64,000 nt of DNA. Origin: Clostridium_AT stratigraminis. GTDB lineage: Bacteria; Bacillota; Clostridia; Clostridiales; Clostridiaceae. The notes beneath the pieces are model-generated. The model ran no database searches and had not been told where the DNA came from. It saw nothing but the letters and a program-made list of their open reading frames with translations. Below, in pieces: positions 16,367 to 24,591 of this stretch. The position numbers and the translations under genes were made by a program. Position 1 is the first letter of the stretch, and the number at the start of each line of letters is the position of its first letter. The DNA lies in NCBI RefSeq assembly GCF_045310675.1, contig NZ_JBJHZZ010000001.1:186001-250000 (forward strand), in the 5' to 3' direction.

Positions 16367-16623
16367 TATATGAAAAAGTAATGTAATAGCATGGAAAATA
16401 TGAAACATGTGAGTATTATGAGCCAATAAAAAGAAAAGTAAATATACTTGGGATTTTTTATTTTTTGAAGAATTGTAAATTGAATGCAGAATATAATAAT
16501 AACAGTTAGACGTATTGTTAAAGTATTGTACAACAGCATAAAAAGATGCTGCAATCTTATATTTTATATTTGCGCATCCTTATAATTTATGACAAAGTAA
16601 TTTCAAAAAAATGGGGGGATACT

Positions 16624-16809
16624 ATGTGGGAATATAAAACAGAGATAATTAGTTCGCTTTTTGATACTACACGATCACTTAAAGAGAAATGTGATACTAT
16701 TCTTAAGAAATATTCTAATGAAGGTTGGGAATTTGTCCATACCCAATCTACAGATATATTTGGCTGTATGTTGATATTTATATTTAAAAGAGAAAAGAAG
16801 CAATCATAA
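16624..16809 (+). CDS. DUF4177 family protein
   Basis: About 61 residues starting MWEYKTEII, the typical opening of DUF4177. The ATG at 16624 is chosen because GGGGGGAT lies at good distance; an upstream in-frame ATG at 16546 would add an unrelated hydrophobic stretch. Further family features are the central helix LKEKCDTILKKYSNEGWEF and the strand FGCMLIFIFKREK. These small proteins have no known function; the fold is a short alpha/beta unit. It is followed by a terminator. Confidence 0.7.
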   Translation: MWEYKTEIISSLFDTTRSLKEKCDTILKKYSNEGWEFVHTQSTDIFGCMLIFIFKREKKQS

Positions 16810-16915
16810 TGTTAATCATCATTAATTTTCTTTTAAGTTGGCTACATTGATAGTGTGATTATTTCACAAGCAGAAATTGATTTAAAGAAGAAACAGCTAT
16901 TAGGTCCGTAAAATA

Positions 16916-16947
16916 AAAAGCTCTGATTTTTCAGGGCTTTATTTTTT
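16916..16947 (+). terminator. rho-independent terminator
   Basis: AAAGCTCTGA pairs with TCAGGGCTTT around TTTT (one G-T pair) and runs into ATTTTTT. Confidence 0.75.
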
Positions 16948-17027
16948 ACCATTAACTACAAACAAAATAAATTAGCACTATCAAATTTAAAACTTAATAG
17001 TGCCTTTATATAGGAGATTTCAACAAG

Positions 17028-17426
17028 TTACCATCCGCTGCTTCCTACAGAATTATGAACGAATGCTGCAATTCTATCTATTGGAATATCAACTATATCT
17101 CCGAAATTTCTTCCATTGCAATCAAATCTGTTTCTGTCATTATTTCTTTCAGTATTTCTATTTTCTTCATTGTCCATTTCACCGAGTTCATTATTAAATT
17201 CAGAGTTTCTTCTTATTCTATTTCTTCTTTCTTCATCACAACAATTGCCAAGGGCACATCCTGGTGCTGAGCCAATTGAAACTATTAATCTAACAAAACC
17301 TCTATTAACAGAAGCTAAAACTCCTGTAAATCCTCTTCCAGATTCTCCACCACTTGTTGTAAATATTGTTACAGTTTGTCCAATATGACGAGCTAAGTTA
17401 TTTGCAATACTAAATCCATCTGGCAT
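17028..17426 (-). CDS. hypothetical protein, charged Asn/Arg-rich insert
   Basis: A 132-residue minus-strand protein with AGGAGGGATTTAAT before the ATG. The first 60 residues (LARHIGQTVTIFTTSGG... GFTGVLASVNRGFVRLIVSIG) form a compact beta-rich unit that looks like a small Sm/SH3-like barrel, ending in a Cys cluster (CALGNCC). Residues 65-100 are Asn/Arg/Glu-rich and low complexity; the end (DIVDIPIDRIAAFVHNSVG) returns to ordinary sequence. I recall similar clostridial proteins but no name. A spore-surface role is possible, not shown. Plus-strand frames across it are shadows. Confidence 0.6.
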   Translation of the reverse strand: MPDGFSIANNLARHIGQTVTIFTTSGGESGRGFTGVLASVNRGFVRLIVSIGSAPGCALGNCCDEERRNRIRRNSEFNNELGEMDNEENRNTERNNDRNRFDCNGRNFGDIVDIPIDRIAAFVHNSVGSSGW

Positions 17427-17591
17427 ATTAAATCCCTCCTGATTTTATAGATATCTTGTCCCAGTACATAATATGCAGTTAGTTTTACATTGCCACTAAA
17501 GTTAATTGAATATAAAAAATAAAAATAGAAAATGTTCTGATATCGGATTTTTGTTTTTTCTCCAATAGTGATATAAGCTTTAACAGAAGGA

Positions 17592-17717
17592 GTGATTTTT
17601 ACAAAACTTATATGTAAATGCGGAAATGTAGAAGATATTATAACAGACAAACCAGTAGAGAACTTTCATTTCAGAAATTGTGGTTATGGATCTGCAGCAT
17701 TGGTTTGTAAAAAGTAG
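17592..17717 (+). CDS. small Cys4 protein (zinc-ribbon-like), start uncertain
   Basis: From a GTG directly after AGAAGGA the frame codes 41 residues with four Cys (KLICKCGNVED... FRNCGYGSAALVCKK), a spacing that suits a small zinc-binding unit. The ribosome binding site overlaps the GTG, so the true start may be an unusual codon a few bases on, or the gene may be a fragment. The 160 bases before it hold no other gene. Confidence 0.35.
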   Translation: MIFTKLICKCGNVEDIITDKPVENFHFRNCGYGSAALVCKK

Positions 17718-17809
17718 TAAAAGTATTACAAATGGCTATTTTAAATATATTCTCCTTAAATACTCATGAGTTAGGAATTATATCAACCTTACAAAGACGT
17801 AAGGTTAGA

Positions 17810-17853
17810 GGAAGAAATGTAAGCCAAAGTTAAGGCAGACATTTCTTCCTTTT
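17810..17853 (+). terminator. strong hairpin terminator
   Basis: GGAAGAAATGT pairs perfectly with ACATTTCTTCC around an 18-base loop and is followed by TTTTG. It lies between the Cys4 peptide gene and the triple repeat. Confidence 0.7.
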
Positions 17854-17919
17854 GCTATACTGAACATGATAAGAGAAATGAGCACCATTAGAATGCCCAG
17901 TGTGACCAGTGAGGAGGTT

Positions 17920-18137
17920 AAAGTCCTAAATGGACTTTAACGGGCAGTTTACGAGTGGGAACGAGTAAGTTCAAACTGCCCAGTGGGCGAAGCCAAAGTC
18001 CTAAATGGACTTTAACGGGCAGTTTACGAGCGGGAGCGAGTAAGCTCAAACTGCGCAGTGGGCGAAGCCAAAGTCCTAAATGGACTTTAGCGGGTAGTTT
18101 ACGAGTGGGAACGAGTAAGCTGAAACTGCCCAGTGTT
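17920..18137. repeat. three tandem 75-bp units, each with two hairpins
   Basis: AAAGTCCTAAATGGACTTT begins at 17920, 17995 and 18070, exactly 75 bases apart. Each unit holds two inverted repeats: AAAGTCC/GGACTTT around TAAAT, and GGGCAGTTT/AAACTGCCC around about 22 bases (ACGAGTGGGAACGAGTAAG...). Units differ at a few bases, partly at positions that weaken pairing (AAACTGCGC in unit 2, GGGTAGTTT in unit 3). The array ends 21 bases before the transporter start codon. Because 75 is a multiple of three it stays open in one frame, but that translated repeat is not credible as protein. It may be a leader that controls the transporter, or a repetitive intergenic element. Confidence 0.85.
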
Positions 18138-18158
18138 TCAAGTGAAAGGAGAAAAGTT

Positions 18159-18926
18159 ATGTCACTATTAGAAGTAAAAAAACTTAAAAAAATATATACC
18201 ACCCGTTTTGGTTCAAATCATGTTCAGGCTTTAGACAATGTGTCCTTTTCGGTGGAAAAGGGTGAATATTTAGCTATCATGGGGGAATCTGGCTCAGGTA
18301 AGACTACTCTTTTAAACATCATTGCAGCTCTAGATAAGCCTACAAGCGGTGAGGTAGTTTTAAGCGGAATAAGCAGCATGAATATTAAGGAAAAGGAAAT
18401 TTCTAGGTTCCGTCGTGATAATCTTGGCTTTGTGTTTCAAGACTTTAATCTTCTTGATACCTTTTCCCTGCAGGATAATATATTTTTACCTCTAGTTTTA
18501 TCCGGCAAGTCTTTTGACGAAATGAGCAGCCGCTTAAAGCCAATAGCAGAGAAACTTAATATTAGTGAGCTTTTGCAAAAATATCCTTATGAGGTATCCG
18601 GAGGTCAAAAGCAAAGGGCAGCAGTTGCCAGGGCATTAATTACTAATCCACAGCTTGTTCTTGCAGATGAGCCTACTGGAGCCCTGGATTCTCACTCAAG
18701 TGATGAGCTTCTTCGTCTGTTTAATGATATTAATAAAGAAGGACAGACTATAATAATGGTTACTCACAGCACTAAAGCAGCCAGTCATGCAAGCCGTGTG
18801 CTTTTTATAAAGGATGGAGAGGTGTTCCATCAACTTTATAGAGCCTCCATGTCCCAAGAAGAAATGTATCAAAAAATTTCTGATACTCTTACTATAATTG
18901 CTACAGGCGGTGTTAGAAATGAGTAA
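18159..18926 (+). CDS. ABC transporter ATP-binding protein, BceA-like
   Basis: A 255-residue ATPase. The ATG at 18159 follows GAAAGGAGAAAAG; an open frame further upstream only reads through the 75-bp repeats. Walker A is GESGSGKTT (42-50), Q-loop VFQDFN, signature VSGGQKQRAA, Walker B LVLADEPTGALD and H-loop VTHS, all of the MacB/BceA group. It pairs with the overlapping permease gene. Such transporters protect against bacitracin-like peptides and lantibiotics and also act as the sensor for a BceRS pair, which is present at 11.3-12.9 kb. Confidence 0.92.
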   Translation: MSLLEVKKLKKIYTTRFGSNHVQALDNVSFSVEKGEYLAIMGESGSGKTTLLNIIAALDKPTSGEVVLSGISSMNIKEKEISRFRRDNLGFVFQDFNLLDTFSLQDNIFLPLVLSGKSFDEMSSRLKPIAEKLNISELLQKYPYEVSGGQKQRAAVARALITNPQLVLADEPTGALDSHSSDELLRLFNDINKEGQTIIMVTHSTKAASHASRVLFIKDGEVFHQLYRASMSQEEMYQKISDTLTIIATGGVRNE

Positions 18927-20892
18927 GATATTATATCAGAAGCTGGCTGTAACTAATATTAAAAAGAATGGAAAGACTTATTTCCCATATATACTAACTT
19001 GCATAAGCACTATTGCCATGTTTTATATTATGCACTTTATATCGGTAAATGAGGGCTTAGATAGTATGTCTGGGGGAGCACAGCTTAAAGCTATTCTTAA
19101 TTTAGGAACCTATGTTATTTGCTTCTTTTCCGTGATTTTTCTCTTTTATACTAACAGCTTTCTTATAAAAAGGCGTAAAAAAGAGCTGGGGTTATATAAT
19201 ATTTTGGGTATGGAGAAAAAGCATATTGCCAAAGTGCTGTTTTGGGAAACCTTTTTTGTAGCCCTTTTAAGCATGGCCTTGGGTGTTTTTTTAGGAATTG
19301 CAGTAAGCAAGCTTATGTTTTTAGTGCTTCTTAAGATATTACACTTTAAAGTGACTATGGGATTTTTCATATCAGTTCAGTCCTTAATTGAAACTGTCAT
19401 TCTCTTTGGTTTTACTTTTCTATTAACTCTTATAAACAATCTAAGGCAGATTCATCTTTCAAAGCCTGTTGAGCTTCTAAAAGGCGGTGAGGTTGGTGAA
19501 AAAGAGCCAAAGACAAAGTGGATTCTTACTTTAATTGGAGTTCTAAGCCTAGGAGCAGGCTACTATATTTCATTAACTACAGAGTCGCCTTTAGCTGCAC
19601 TTAATATGTTCTTTCTGGCAGTAATTTTTGTCATGATAGGAACCTGGGCATTGTTTACTGCAGGAAGTATTGCTCTTTTAAAAAAGCTTAGAAAAAATAA
19701 GAAATTTTATTATAAGACTAATCATTTTATAAATGTGTCTGGTATGATTTATCGTATGAAACAGAATGCAATAGGACTTGCTAACATTTGTATTCTTTCA
19801 ACTACTGTTCTTGTGATGATATCTACTACAGTATCGTTATATATTGGTATGGAAGATGTGCTAAGAACAAGATATCCAAGAGATATTTCAATAAGTGCAG
19901 AAAACGTATCTAAAGAAAAAGCAGAGATGATTAATAATCTTATCAAAGCTCAGGCAGATGAAGATAATATTGCTATGAAAAATATAGTTAAATACCGATC
20001 TTTGTCTCTACCTATGATACAGGATAAGAATTGCTTCACAGATTCAAGCAATAACTTAAACGCAAACAATATAGGCTTCTTAGATTTTATACCATTAAGC
20101 GAATATAATAATAAGGAAAATAAGTCTATTTCTTTAAAGGAAAATGAAGTGCTGCTCTTTACTTATAGGGGAGAAATAGCTGGAGACAGTATTAATATTT
20201 TAGGCAATGAATTTAAAATAAAGAAACGTATTAATAACATGACAGTGGATGGGATTGCCTCCGCAGTAGTTGCTAATGGCTACTTTATTGTGGTACCTAA
20301 TGAGAAAACAATTGAGAAAATATATGGTTCCAGCTCTAAAGCTAATGGCAAAATGGGGGATTTATCTTATTACTTTGCCTTTTATACGGATAGCAATGCA
20401 AAAAAGGAAATTGCTTTAGCTAATGAAATTAATAGCAAAATAAAGCAATTATCTGTTAATGGAAGTTGTGAAGGCTTGGAAGCATACAGAGAAACTTTCT
20501 TTTCTCTGTACGGAGGACTTTTCTTTCTAGGTATCTTCCTTGGAGCACTTTTTATTATGGCTACTGTACTAATAATATACTATAAGCAGATTTCAGAAGG
20601 CTATGATGATAAGGAACGTTTTGAAATTATGCAGAAGGTTGGCATGAGCAAAGAAGAAATTAAGAAGTCAATTGGCAATCAAGTGCTTATGGTGTTCTTC
20701 CTGCCACTTGTAACAGCAATTATTCATATTGCCTTTGCCTTTAAGGTTATAGTTAAGCTTCTTTCAGTATTAAATCTAACTAATGTTAAATTGTTTGTAA
20801 GCTGCACAGCAGGAACGATTTTTGTATTTGTCATTTTCTATGTTATTGTTTATTTCCTTACTTCACGAGTTTATTATAAAATTGTCAGCTGA
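18919..20892 (+). CDS. ABC transporter permease, BceB-like (FtsX domain)
   Basis: A 657-residue permease. The ATG at 18919 overlaps the last codons of the ATPase gene by 8 bases (ATGAGTAA), which points to coupled translation; the frame is open slightly further upstream but without a start signal. It has about ten membrane helices: one at residues 15-35, a group at 50-190 forming the first FtsX domain, two near 200-260, and three at the C-terminus (about 535-650). Between residues about 310 and 530 is a large extracellular domain, the hallmark of BceB-type permeases and the likely peptide-contact site. Confidence 0.9.
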   Translation: MSKILYQKLAVTNIKKNGKTYFPYILTCISTIAMFYIMHFISVNEGLDSMSGGAQLKAILNLGTYVICFFSVIFLFYTNSFLIKRRKKELGLYNILGMEKKHIAKVLFWETFFVALLSMALGVFLGIAVSKLMFLVLLKILHFKVTMGFFISVQSLIETVILFGFTFLLTLINNLRQIHLSKPVELLKGGEVGEKEPKTKWILTLIGVLSLGAGYYISLTTESPLAALNMFFLAVIFVMIGTWALFTAGSIALLKKLRKNKKFYYKTNHFINVSGMIYRMKQNAIGLANICILSTTVLVMISTTVSLYIGMEDVLRTRYPRDISISAENVSKEKAEMINNLIKAQADEDNIAMKNIVKYRSLSLPMIQDKNCFTDSSNNLNANNIGFLDFIPLSEYNNKENKSISLKENEVLLFTYRGEIAGDSINILGNEFKIKKRINNMTVDGIASAVVANGYFIVVPNEKTIEKIYGSSSKANGKMGDLSYYFAFYTDSNAKKEIALANEINSKIKQLSVNGSCEGLEAYRETFFSLYGGLFFLGIFLGALFIMATVLIIYYKQISEGYDDKERFEIMQKVGMSKEEIKKSIGNQVLMVFFLPLVTAIIHIAFAFKVIVKLLSVLNLTNVKLFVSCTAGTIFVFVIFYVIVYFLTSRVYYKIVS

Positions 20893-20914
20893 TTTATTTT
20901 AATAATGAAGACCC

Positions 20915-20960
20915 AAAATAGCAGCCTCCAATTGGGACTGCTATTTTGTTGAGATTTTTT
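20915..20960. terminator. rho-independent terminator
   Basis: AAAATAGCAG pairs perfectly with CTGCTATTTT around a 13-base loop; a GTTGAGATTTTTT tail follows. It ends the transporter operon and lies before the convergent MerR gene. Confidence 0.8.
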
Positions 20961-20999
20961 CTATAATTAACACTATTTAAGGGTTTCTTATATGGGAGA

Positions 21000-22163
21000 C
21001 TACTTATTATTTTTAGCATAAAACCTTAAGGCTTCTCCAATAAATATAGATGCACCAGCTCCATATTTCTCAACCAATACTTTTTTATAAGCAGACTCTG
21101 ACAAATACTGCTCTGCCTGATAGCTCCAATAATTTTCTCCCACCTCTACCTTCAAAGTTTCATGCTGCAATTGTGTCTCATTTACTATCTCAGAAATAAT
21201 TTCTTGAATTTCCTTTGAGAAAGGATCTTTATATAAATCAGCTGTAAGCTTTTTATATAGTGTTTCTATTTTAGGCTCATAATCGCCTAAATAAATTTTT
21301 AAAGCATTTCCAATAAATTTAGATGCACCATTTCCATATTTCTTATCAACTTCTTCTATCCAATCAGGAAATACTAAGTAAAGTCGTACCATAGTATACC
21401 AATAATAGTCTCCCATATTAGTTTTAAAAGCTTCATAATCTTTTGAAGCTGTATTAGTTATTTCACCAGCAATTTCTTGAATTTCCTTTGAAGAAGGATC
21501 TTTGCTTAAGTCAGCAGTAAGCCTTTTATATAGTTCTTTTAATTTAGGATGCTTATCATAAAGACAATCCTTTTTAAACTCATCAATTTGTTCTGCTTTA
21601 GTTATCGCAAGACTATTATTCAAATTTTTCTTTACGGCTTCAGCATATTTTTTTATACTTCCATATTCCTCTATGGCCATTTTGGCAAGCTTTGCTTCTC
21701 CAGCTTTTATTTTTTCAATCATTTCATCAAATTTATCTACACTTCCAAACTGCCTAATTACTTTATCCTTATTTTCTTTCTTAAATTCTTCTAGTACATT
21801 ATAATATTCACTCATATCAAATTCTTTAAAACTCATCCTATTCTCTCCTTTTAAGGTTTTATTAATAAGCTCTATCAAACCATTTAATCTATCCCGTTTT
21901 AAAATGATTAATTTCTTATGATTTTCAAGTGCCTTCAACTTATCAAAGCCAGGACTCGTTATGACTTCTTTAATTTCCTTTAGTGGTAAATCAAGTTCCT
22001 TAAAAAATAAAATCTGCTGCAGGGTTTCAAGAGCTTCATCATCATAAAGTCTATAACCTGCTTCCGTTAATTTAGTTGGTTTTAATAATCCAATCTTATC
22101 ATAGTGGTGCAGCATACGTACACTTAGTCCTGTAAAATCTGAAACTTGTTTTATTGTTCTCAT
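21000..22163 (-). CDS. MerR-family regulator with two TipAS-like ligand domains
   Basis: A 387-residue regulator. Residues 1-70 are a MerR winged-helix DNA-binding domain (TIKQVSDFTGLSVRMLHHYDKIGLLKP), followed by the dimerisation coiled coil to about 120. The rest carries TipAS-like helical antibiotic-binding sequence; the segments LKELYKRLTADLSKDPSSKEIQEI (about 208-231) and IETLYKKLTADLYKDPFSKEIQEI (about 297-320) are clearly a duplicated unit, each followed by a W/Y-rich helix and YGxGAS(K/I)FIG. TipAL-type proteins have one such domain and about 250 residues. Duplication may widen ligand range. It very likely controls its own promoter. Confidence 0.88.
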   Translation of the reverse strand: MRTIKQVSDFTGLSVRMLHHYDKIGLLKPTKLTEAGYRLYDDEALETLQQILFFKELDLPLKEIKEVITSPGFDKLKALENHKKLIILKRDRLNGLIELINKTLKGENRMSFKEFDMSEYYNVLEEFKKENKDKVIRQFGSVDKFDEMIEKIKAGEAKLAKMAIEEYGSIKKYAEAVKKNLNNSLAITKAEQIDEFKKDCLYDKHPKLKELYKRLTADLSKDPSSKEIQEIAGEITNTASKDYEAFKTNMGDYYWYTMVRLYLVFPDWIEEVDKKYGNGASKFIGNALKIYLGDYEPKIETLYKKLTADLYKDPFSKEIQEIISEIVNETQLQHETLKVEVGENYWSYQAEQYLSESAYKKVLVEKYGAGASIFIGEALRFYAKNNK

Positions 22164-22253
22164 AACTTCACCCCAAATTTTGATTTGAGAAGCTTAATAC
22201 CACCTAATGCTCTGCCGGCACGAGCTTTATTAGCATTATGAACCTCTAATTTA

Positions 22254-22284
22254 ATATTACACTATGACATAATGTCAGGGTCAA
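22254..22284 (-). promoter_or_regulatory. MerR-type promoter with 19-bp spacer and dyad operator
   Basis: Read on the minus strand: -35 TTGACC, a 19-base spacer, -10 TAATAT. The spacer contains the dyad TGACAT-T-ATGTCA. An over-long 19-bp spacer with a dyad inside it is the hallmark of MerR-regulated promoters, which need DNA distortion by the activator. It lies 90 bases upstream of the MerR start codon, so autoregulation is expected. Confidence 0.8.
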
Positions 22285-22300
22285 CACTTTTAAAAAAATT

Positions 22301-22336
22301 AAACAGCGTTAATATTCACCTATATTAACACTGTTT
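22301..22336 (-). terminator. rho-independent terminator of the TPR gene
   Basis: On the minus strand AAACAGTGTTAATAT pairs with ATATTAACGCTGTTT (one mismatch-type pair) around 6 bases and is followed by AATTTTTTT. It lies between the TPR gene and the MerR promoter. Confidence 0.75.
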
Positions 22337-22420
22337 TTGGTCACTCTGCTTATTTAAAAAAGGAAAATACTACATATACATAGGATTCTAATTAAATAGC
22401 AAAAGTATCATCGGAGGAAA

Positions 22421-23536
22421 TTATTTATTTATCATAAGTAGATTAATTATTTCTATAATAAATAAAAAAATAAGAAGGATTACTAATTTTTTATTCTTAC
22501 TATCTTGTTTGGCATTAAAGTTATAAGAAAGTATTTCGTCATCATTTATAGAAGTATTTAGATCATTATATTTTACCTTACTGCATTTATTTTGGATTAA
22601 CAATTTAAACTTTTCTTCATTTTTTACTTTTTCATAAACTACATCTTCAATGTCTTGGTTATCAATACTGAGTCCTTTTTTCTCTAAGAAAATTTCGAAA
22701 TTTTTATAAAAGTCATCATAGTTATCTTCTATAAGATTAATTTCAGCCAAAATTTTATGTGAGAAAAAATCATATGGATCTAGCTCAATAGCTTTTAAAG
22801 CATAATCTCTTGATAATTTAATATTTCCAATCATTTTTTGTAAGTAAGCATAGCTTTTATAAATATTAGCTTTTACCAAGGTTTCCGAAGCTTTCAAATT
22901 TATCTTAATTGCCTTAGATAGATATTCATGGGCTTTAGCATATTCTTCTAATTTAATATATATAGTACCTAAATTGTTATATGCAGTGCAGAGACTTTTT
23001 GATTTGCCTAAAAATTCTCCACTTACAAGCTCAATTGCTCTGTTTAAGTTCTCTATAGCTCTTTCGTATTCGTTTGTATGTAAATAGAACCATCCCAGGT
23101 TTGTATATGCAGCGCTAGATTTAGGTTTTAGCTCTACTGCCTTTGAAAAGTACTTAAGTGCTTTGTCATATTGTTTAAGCTCAGTATATACAACACCAAC
23201 TTTTACAATATTAATTAATGGAAGCTTTTTAATTTTACAGGATTCCACTAAGTCCTGTAAGGCTAAATCAAATTTTCTTATTCTTAAATAAACCATTCCT
23301 CTATAAGCTAAAGGCAAGGCTCTTATAGTTTTATTTGAACTCTCTAATAATCTTGAAAAATGCTCTATTGCTTTTTCAGAATTGCCTCTATTTACAAGAT
23401 AAGCACCCTTATTTATAGCTTTAAAGTTTCTAACAGTCATATAGATTATTATTAATGAAAAGATTAAAAGTACAGTTAAAAATCCCCAAAATGCAAACTC
23501 ACTTTTTTTATAGGCGATTATAATAATTACAAACAT
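22421..23536 (-). CDS. tetratricopeptide repeat membrane protein
   Basis: A 371-residue protein with an N-terminal membrane segment (about 16-36), then a run of TPR units from about residue 50 to 250 (for example LDLALQDLVESCKI, YDKALKYFSKAVELKPKSSAAYTNLGWFYL, YERAIENLNRAIEL, YAKAHEYLSKAIKI), a polar region and a C-terminal hydrophobic helix (VILLIFLFIIEIINLLMI). TPRs mediate protein-protein contacts; both ends are probably membrane-anchored so that the repeats stay on one side. Partners are unknown. No operon partner is visible. Confidence 0.85.
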   Translation of the reverse strand: MFVIIIIAYKKSEFAFWGFLTVLLIFSLIIIYMTVRNFKAINKGAYLVNRGNSEKAIEHFSRLLESSNKTIRALPLAYRGMVYLRIRKFDLALQDLVESCKIKKLPLINIVKVGVVYTELKQYDKALKYFSKAVELKPKSSAAYTNLGWFYLHTNEYERAIENLNRAIELVSGEFLGKSKSLCTAYNNLGTIYIKLEEYAKAHEYLSKAIKINLKASETLVKANIYKSYAYLQKMIGNIKLSRDYALKAIELDPYDFFSHKILAEINLIEDNYDDFYKNFEIFLEKKGLSIDNQDIEDVVYEKVKNEEKFKLLIQNKCSKVKYNDLNTSINDDEILSYNFNAKQDSKNKKLVILLIFLFIIEIINLLMINK

Positions 23537-23625
23537 TAACGCATAAAGCGCAAGAAATGATCTTCTCGTTTCAACTACCTCCTTATATTAATAAACTTGT
23601 GTATACTTATAATATATTTAACTTT

Positions 23626-24390
23626 TTAATTTCTTTTTTTACCAACAGCAGCAAGGTATACTATGAACTCTTCATACCCATCTAATCCTAGAAGTTCATC
23701 AATGGTTTTTTGGTCATATATCCCTATAGCACAAGTTCCTGAGCCGATAGACTCACTTGCTAAATAAAGATTTTGACAAATATGTCCTACATCTATTAGA
23801 ATTTTCTTGTGAGCTGTTATATCAAACTTCCATTCAGATCTATATGGGGTAGTACTCCATGCAAATATTACTCCTGCTTTTCTAGCAAAGTTAGCCACAA
23901 AAGGCTGGTCAAGGGTAATTTCATCTACTTTCGTATCTACGCTTTCTAGTTCAAACATGAATAATAGCTTGTGCTCTATTGGGAGATACCTATAGACTCC
24001 CTTTTGTAGTCCTTTTACATTTATTACAAATAAATAGGTTTCAAAAGAATGAGTAGCACCACTGCAAGGGACAGTTCTAAGAGTAAGACCTCCCTTATTA
24101 GTTCCAGTAATTCCTTGGGTAGCCCATAGTAGGTAGGATAGCTCCTCAAGACTTATTTCTTCTTCACTATATAGTCGCGTACTTCTTCTATTTTTTATGC
24201 ATTGATAAATATTTTGATTTTTTACAATGTCTTCATTTACCTTCGGAAGATCAACAACCTTAGAGTGCGTGTCATATTCTTTAACACTTATTGGCTGCGG
24301 TACTCCTTTCATTTTATCTGTCTTTACATTTTTAAATTCATTAAAATTGGATTTTAGAAAATTTCGTTGCTGTTCATATCTTATACCCAT
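23626..24390 (-). CDS. SagB-type nitroreductase-family dehydrogenase
   Basis: A 254-residue flavin-dependent protein. KNRRSTRLYSEEEISLEELSYLLWATQGITG, then RTVPCSGATHSFETYLFV, KGVYRYLPIEHKLL and the C-terminal IGSGTCAIGIYDQKTIDELLG are the SagB/ThcOx pattern. In peptide-biosynthesis clusters SagB oxidises azolines to azoles together with a SagC/SagD cyclodehydratase, but none of those partners is within the window. Here it is more likely one of the stand-alone members of unknown substrate. FMN binding is expected through RRS(T)R near residue 65. Confidence 0.85.
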   Translation of the reverse strand: MGIRYEQQRNFLKSNFNEFKNVKTDKMKGVPQPISVKEYDTHSKVVDLPKVNEDIVKNQNIYQCIKNRRSTRLYSEEEISLEELSYLLWATQGITGTNKGGLTLRTVPCSGATHSFETYLFVINVKGLQKGVYRYLPIEHKLLFMFELESVDTKVDEITLDQPFVANFARKAGVIFAWSTTPYRSEWKFDITAHKKILIDVGHICQNLYLASESIGSGTCAIGIYDQKTIDELLGLDGYEEFIVYLAAVGKKRN

Positions 24391-24591
24391 ATTTATACCT
24401 CTTTATATTTATCTATTTACTTTAATGTTATAACATTAGATATGAAAATGCCAGTAACCTACGTTATATTTGTAATTTTTATGTTTTAAACATATTAATT
24501 TAAGGCTTTAAGCTTGCTTTGAGTGAAAAGATTGTACTAGAATGTTCATAAAGAGTGGTTATATAATTAAAAGTATGAGAGGAGCATTTGA

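Noticed and set aside
16366..16554. A hydrophobic 62-codon minus-strand frame
   Set aside because: There is no ribosome binding site, composition is typical of AT-rich chance frames and it overlaps the terminator of the Cys/Arg-rich peptide gene.
16850..16912. A stop-terminated stretch reading DSVIISQAEIDLKKKQLLGP
   Set aside because: It looks protein-like, perhaps the tail of a lost gene, but there is no start, ribosome binding site or recognised family.
17000..17388. Three overlapping plus-strand reading frames
   Set aside because: They are antisense shadows of the minus-strand gene at 17028-17426, which has a strong ribosome binding site; the plus frames have Phe/Ser-rich shadow composition.
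17920..18137. A CRISPR array
   Set aside because: Only three units of 75 bases directly head-to-tail with no variable spacers and with internal hairpins; no cas genes are in the window.
17955..18158. A 68-residue N-terminal extension of the BceA-like ATPase
   Set aside because: It is only the 75-bp repeat read in an open frame; the ATG at 18159 has the proper ribosome binding site and the family's normal N-terminus.
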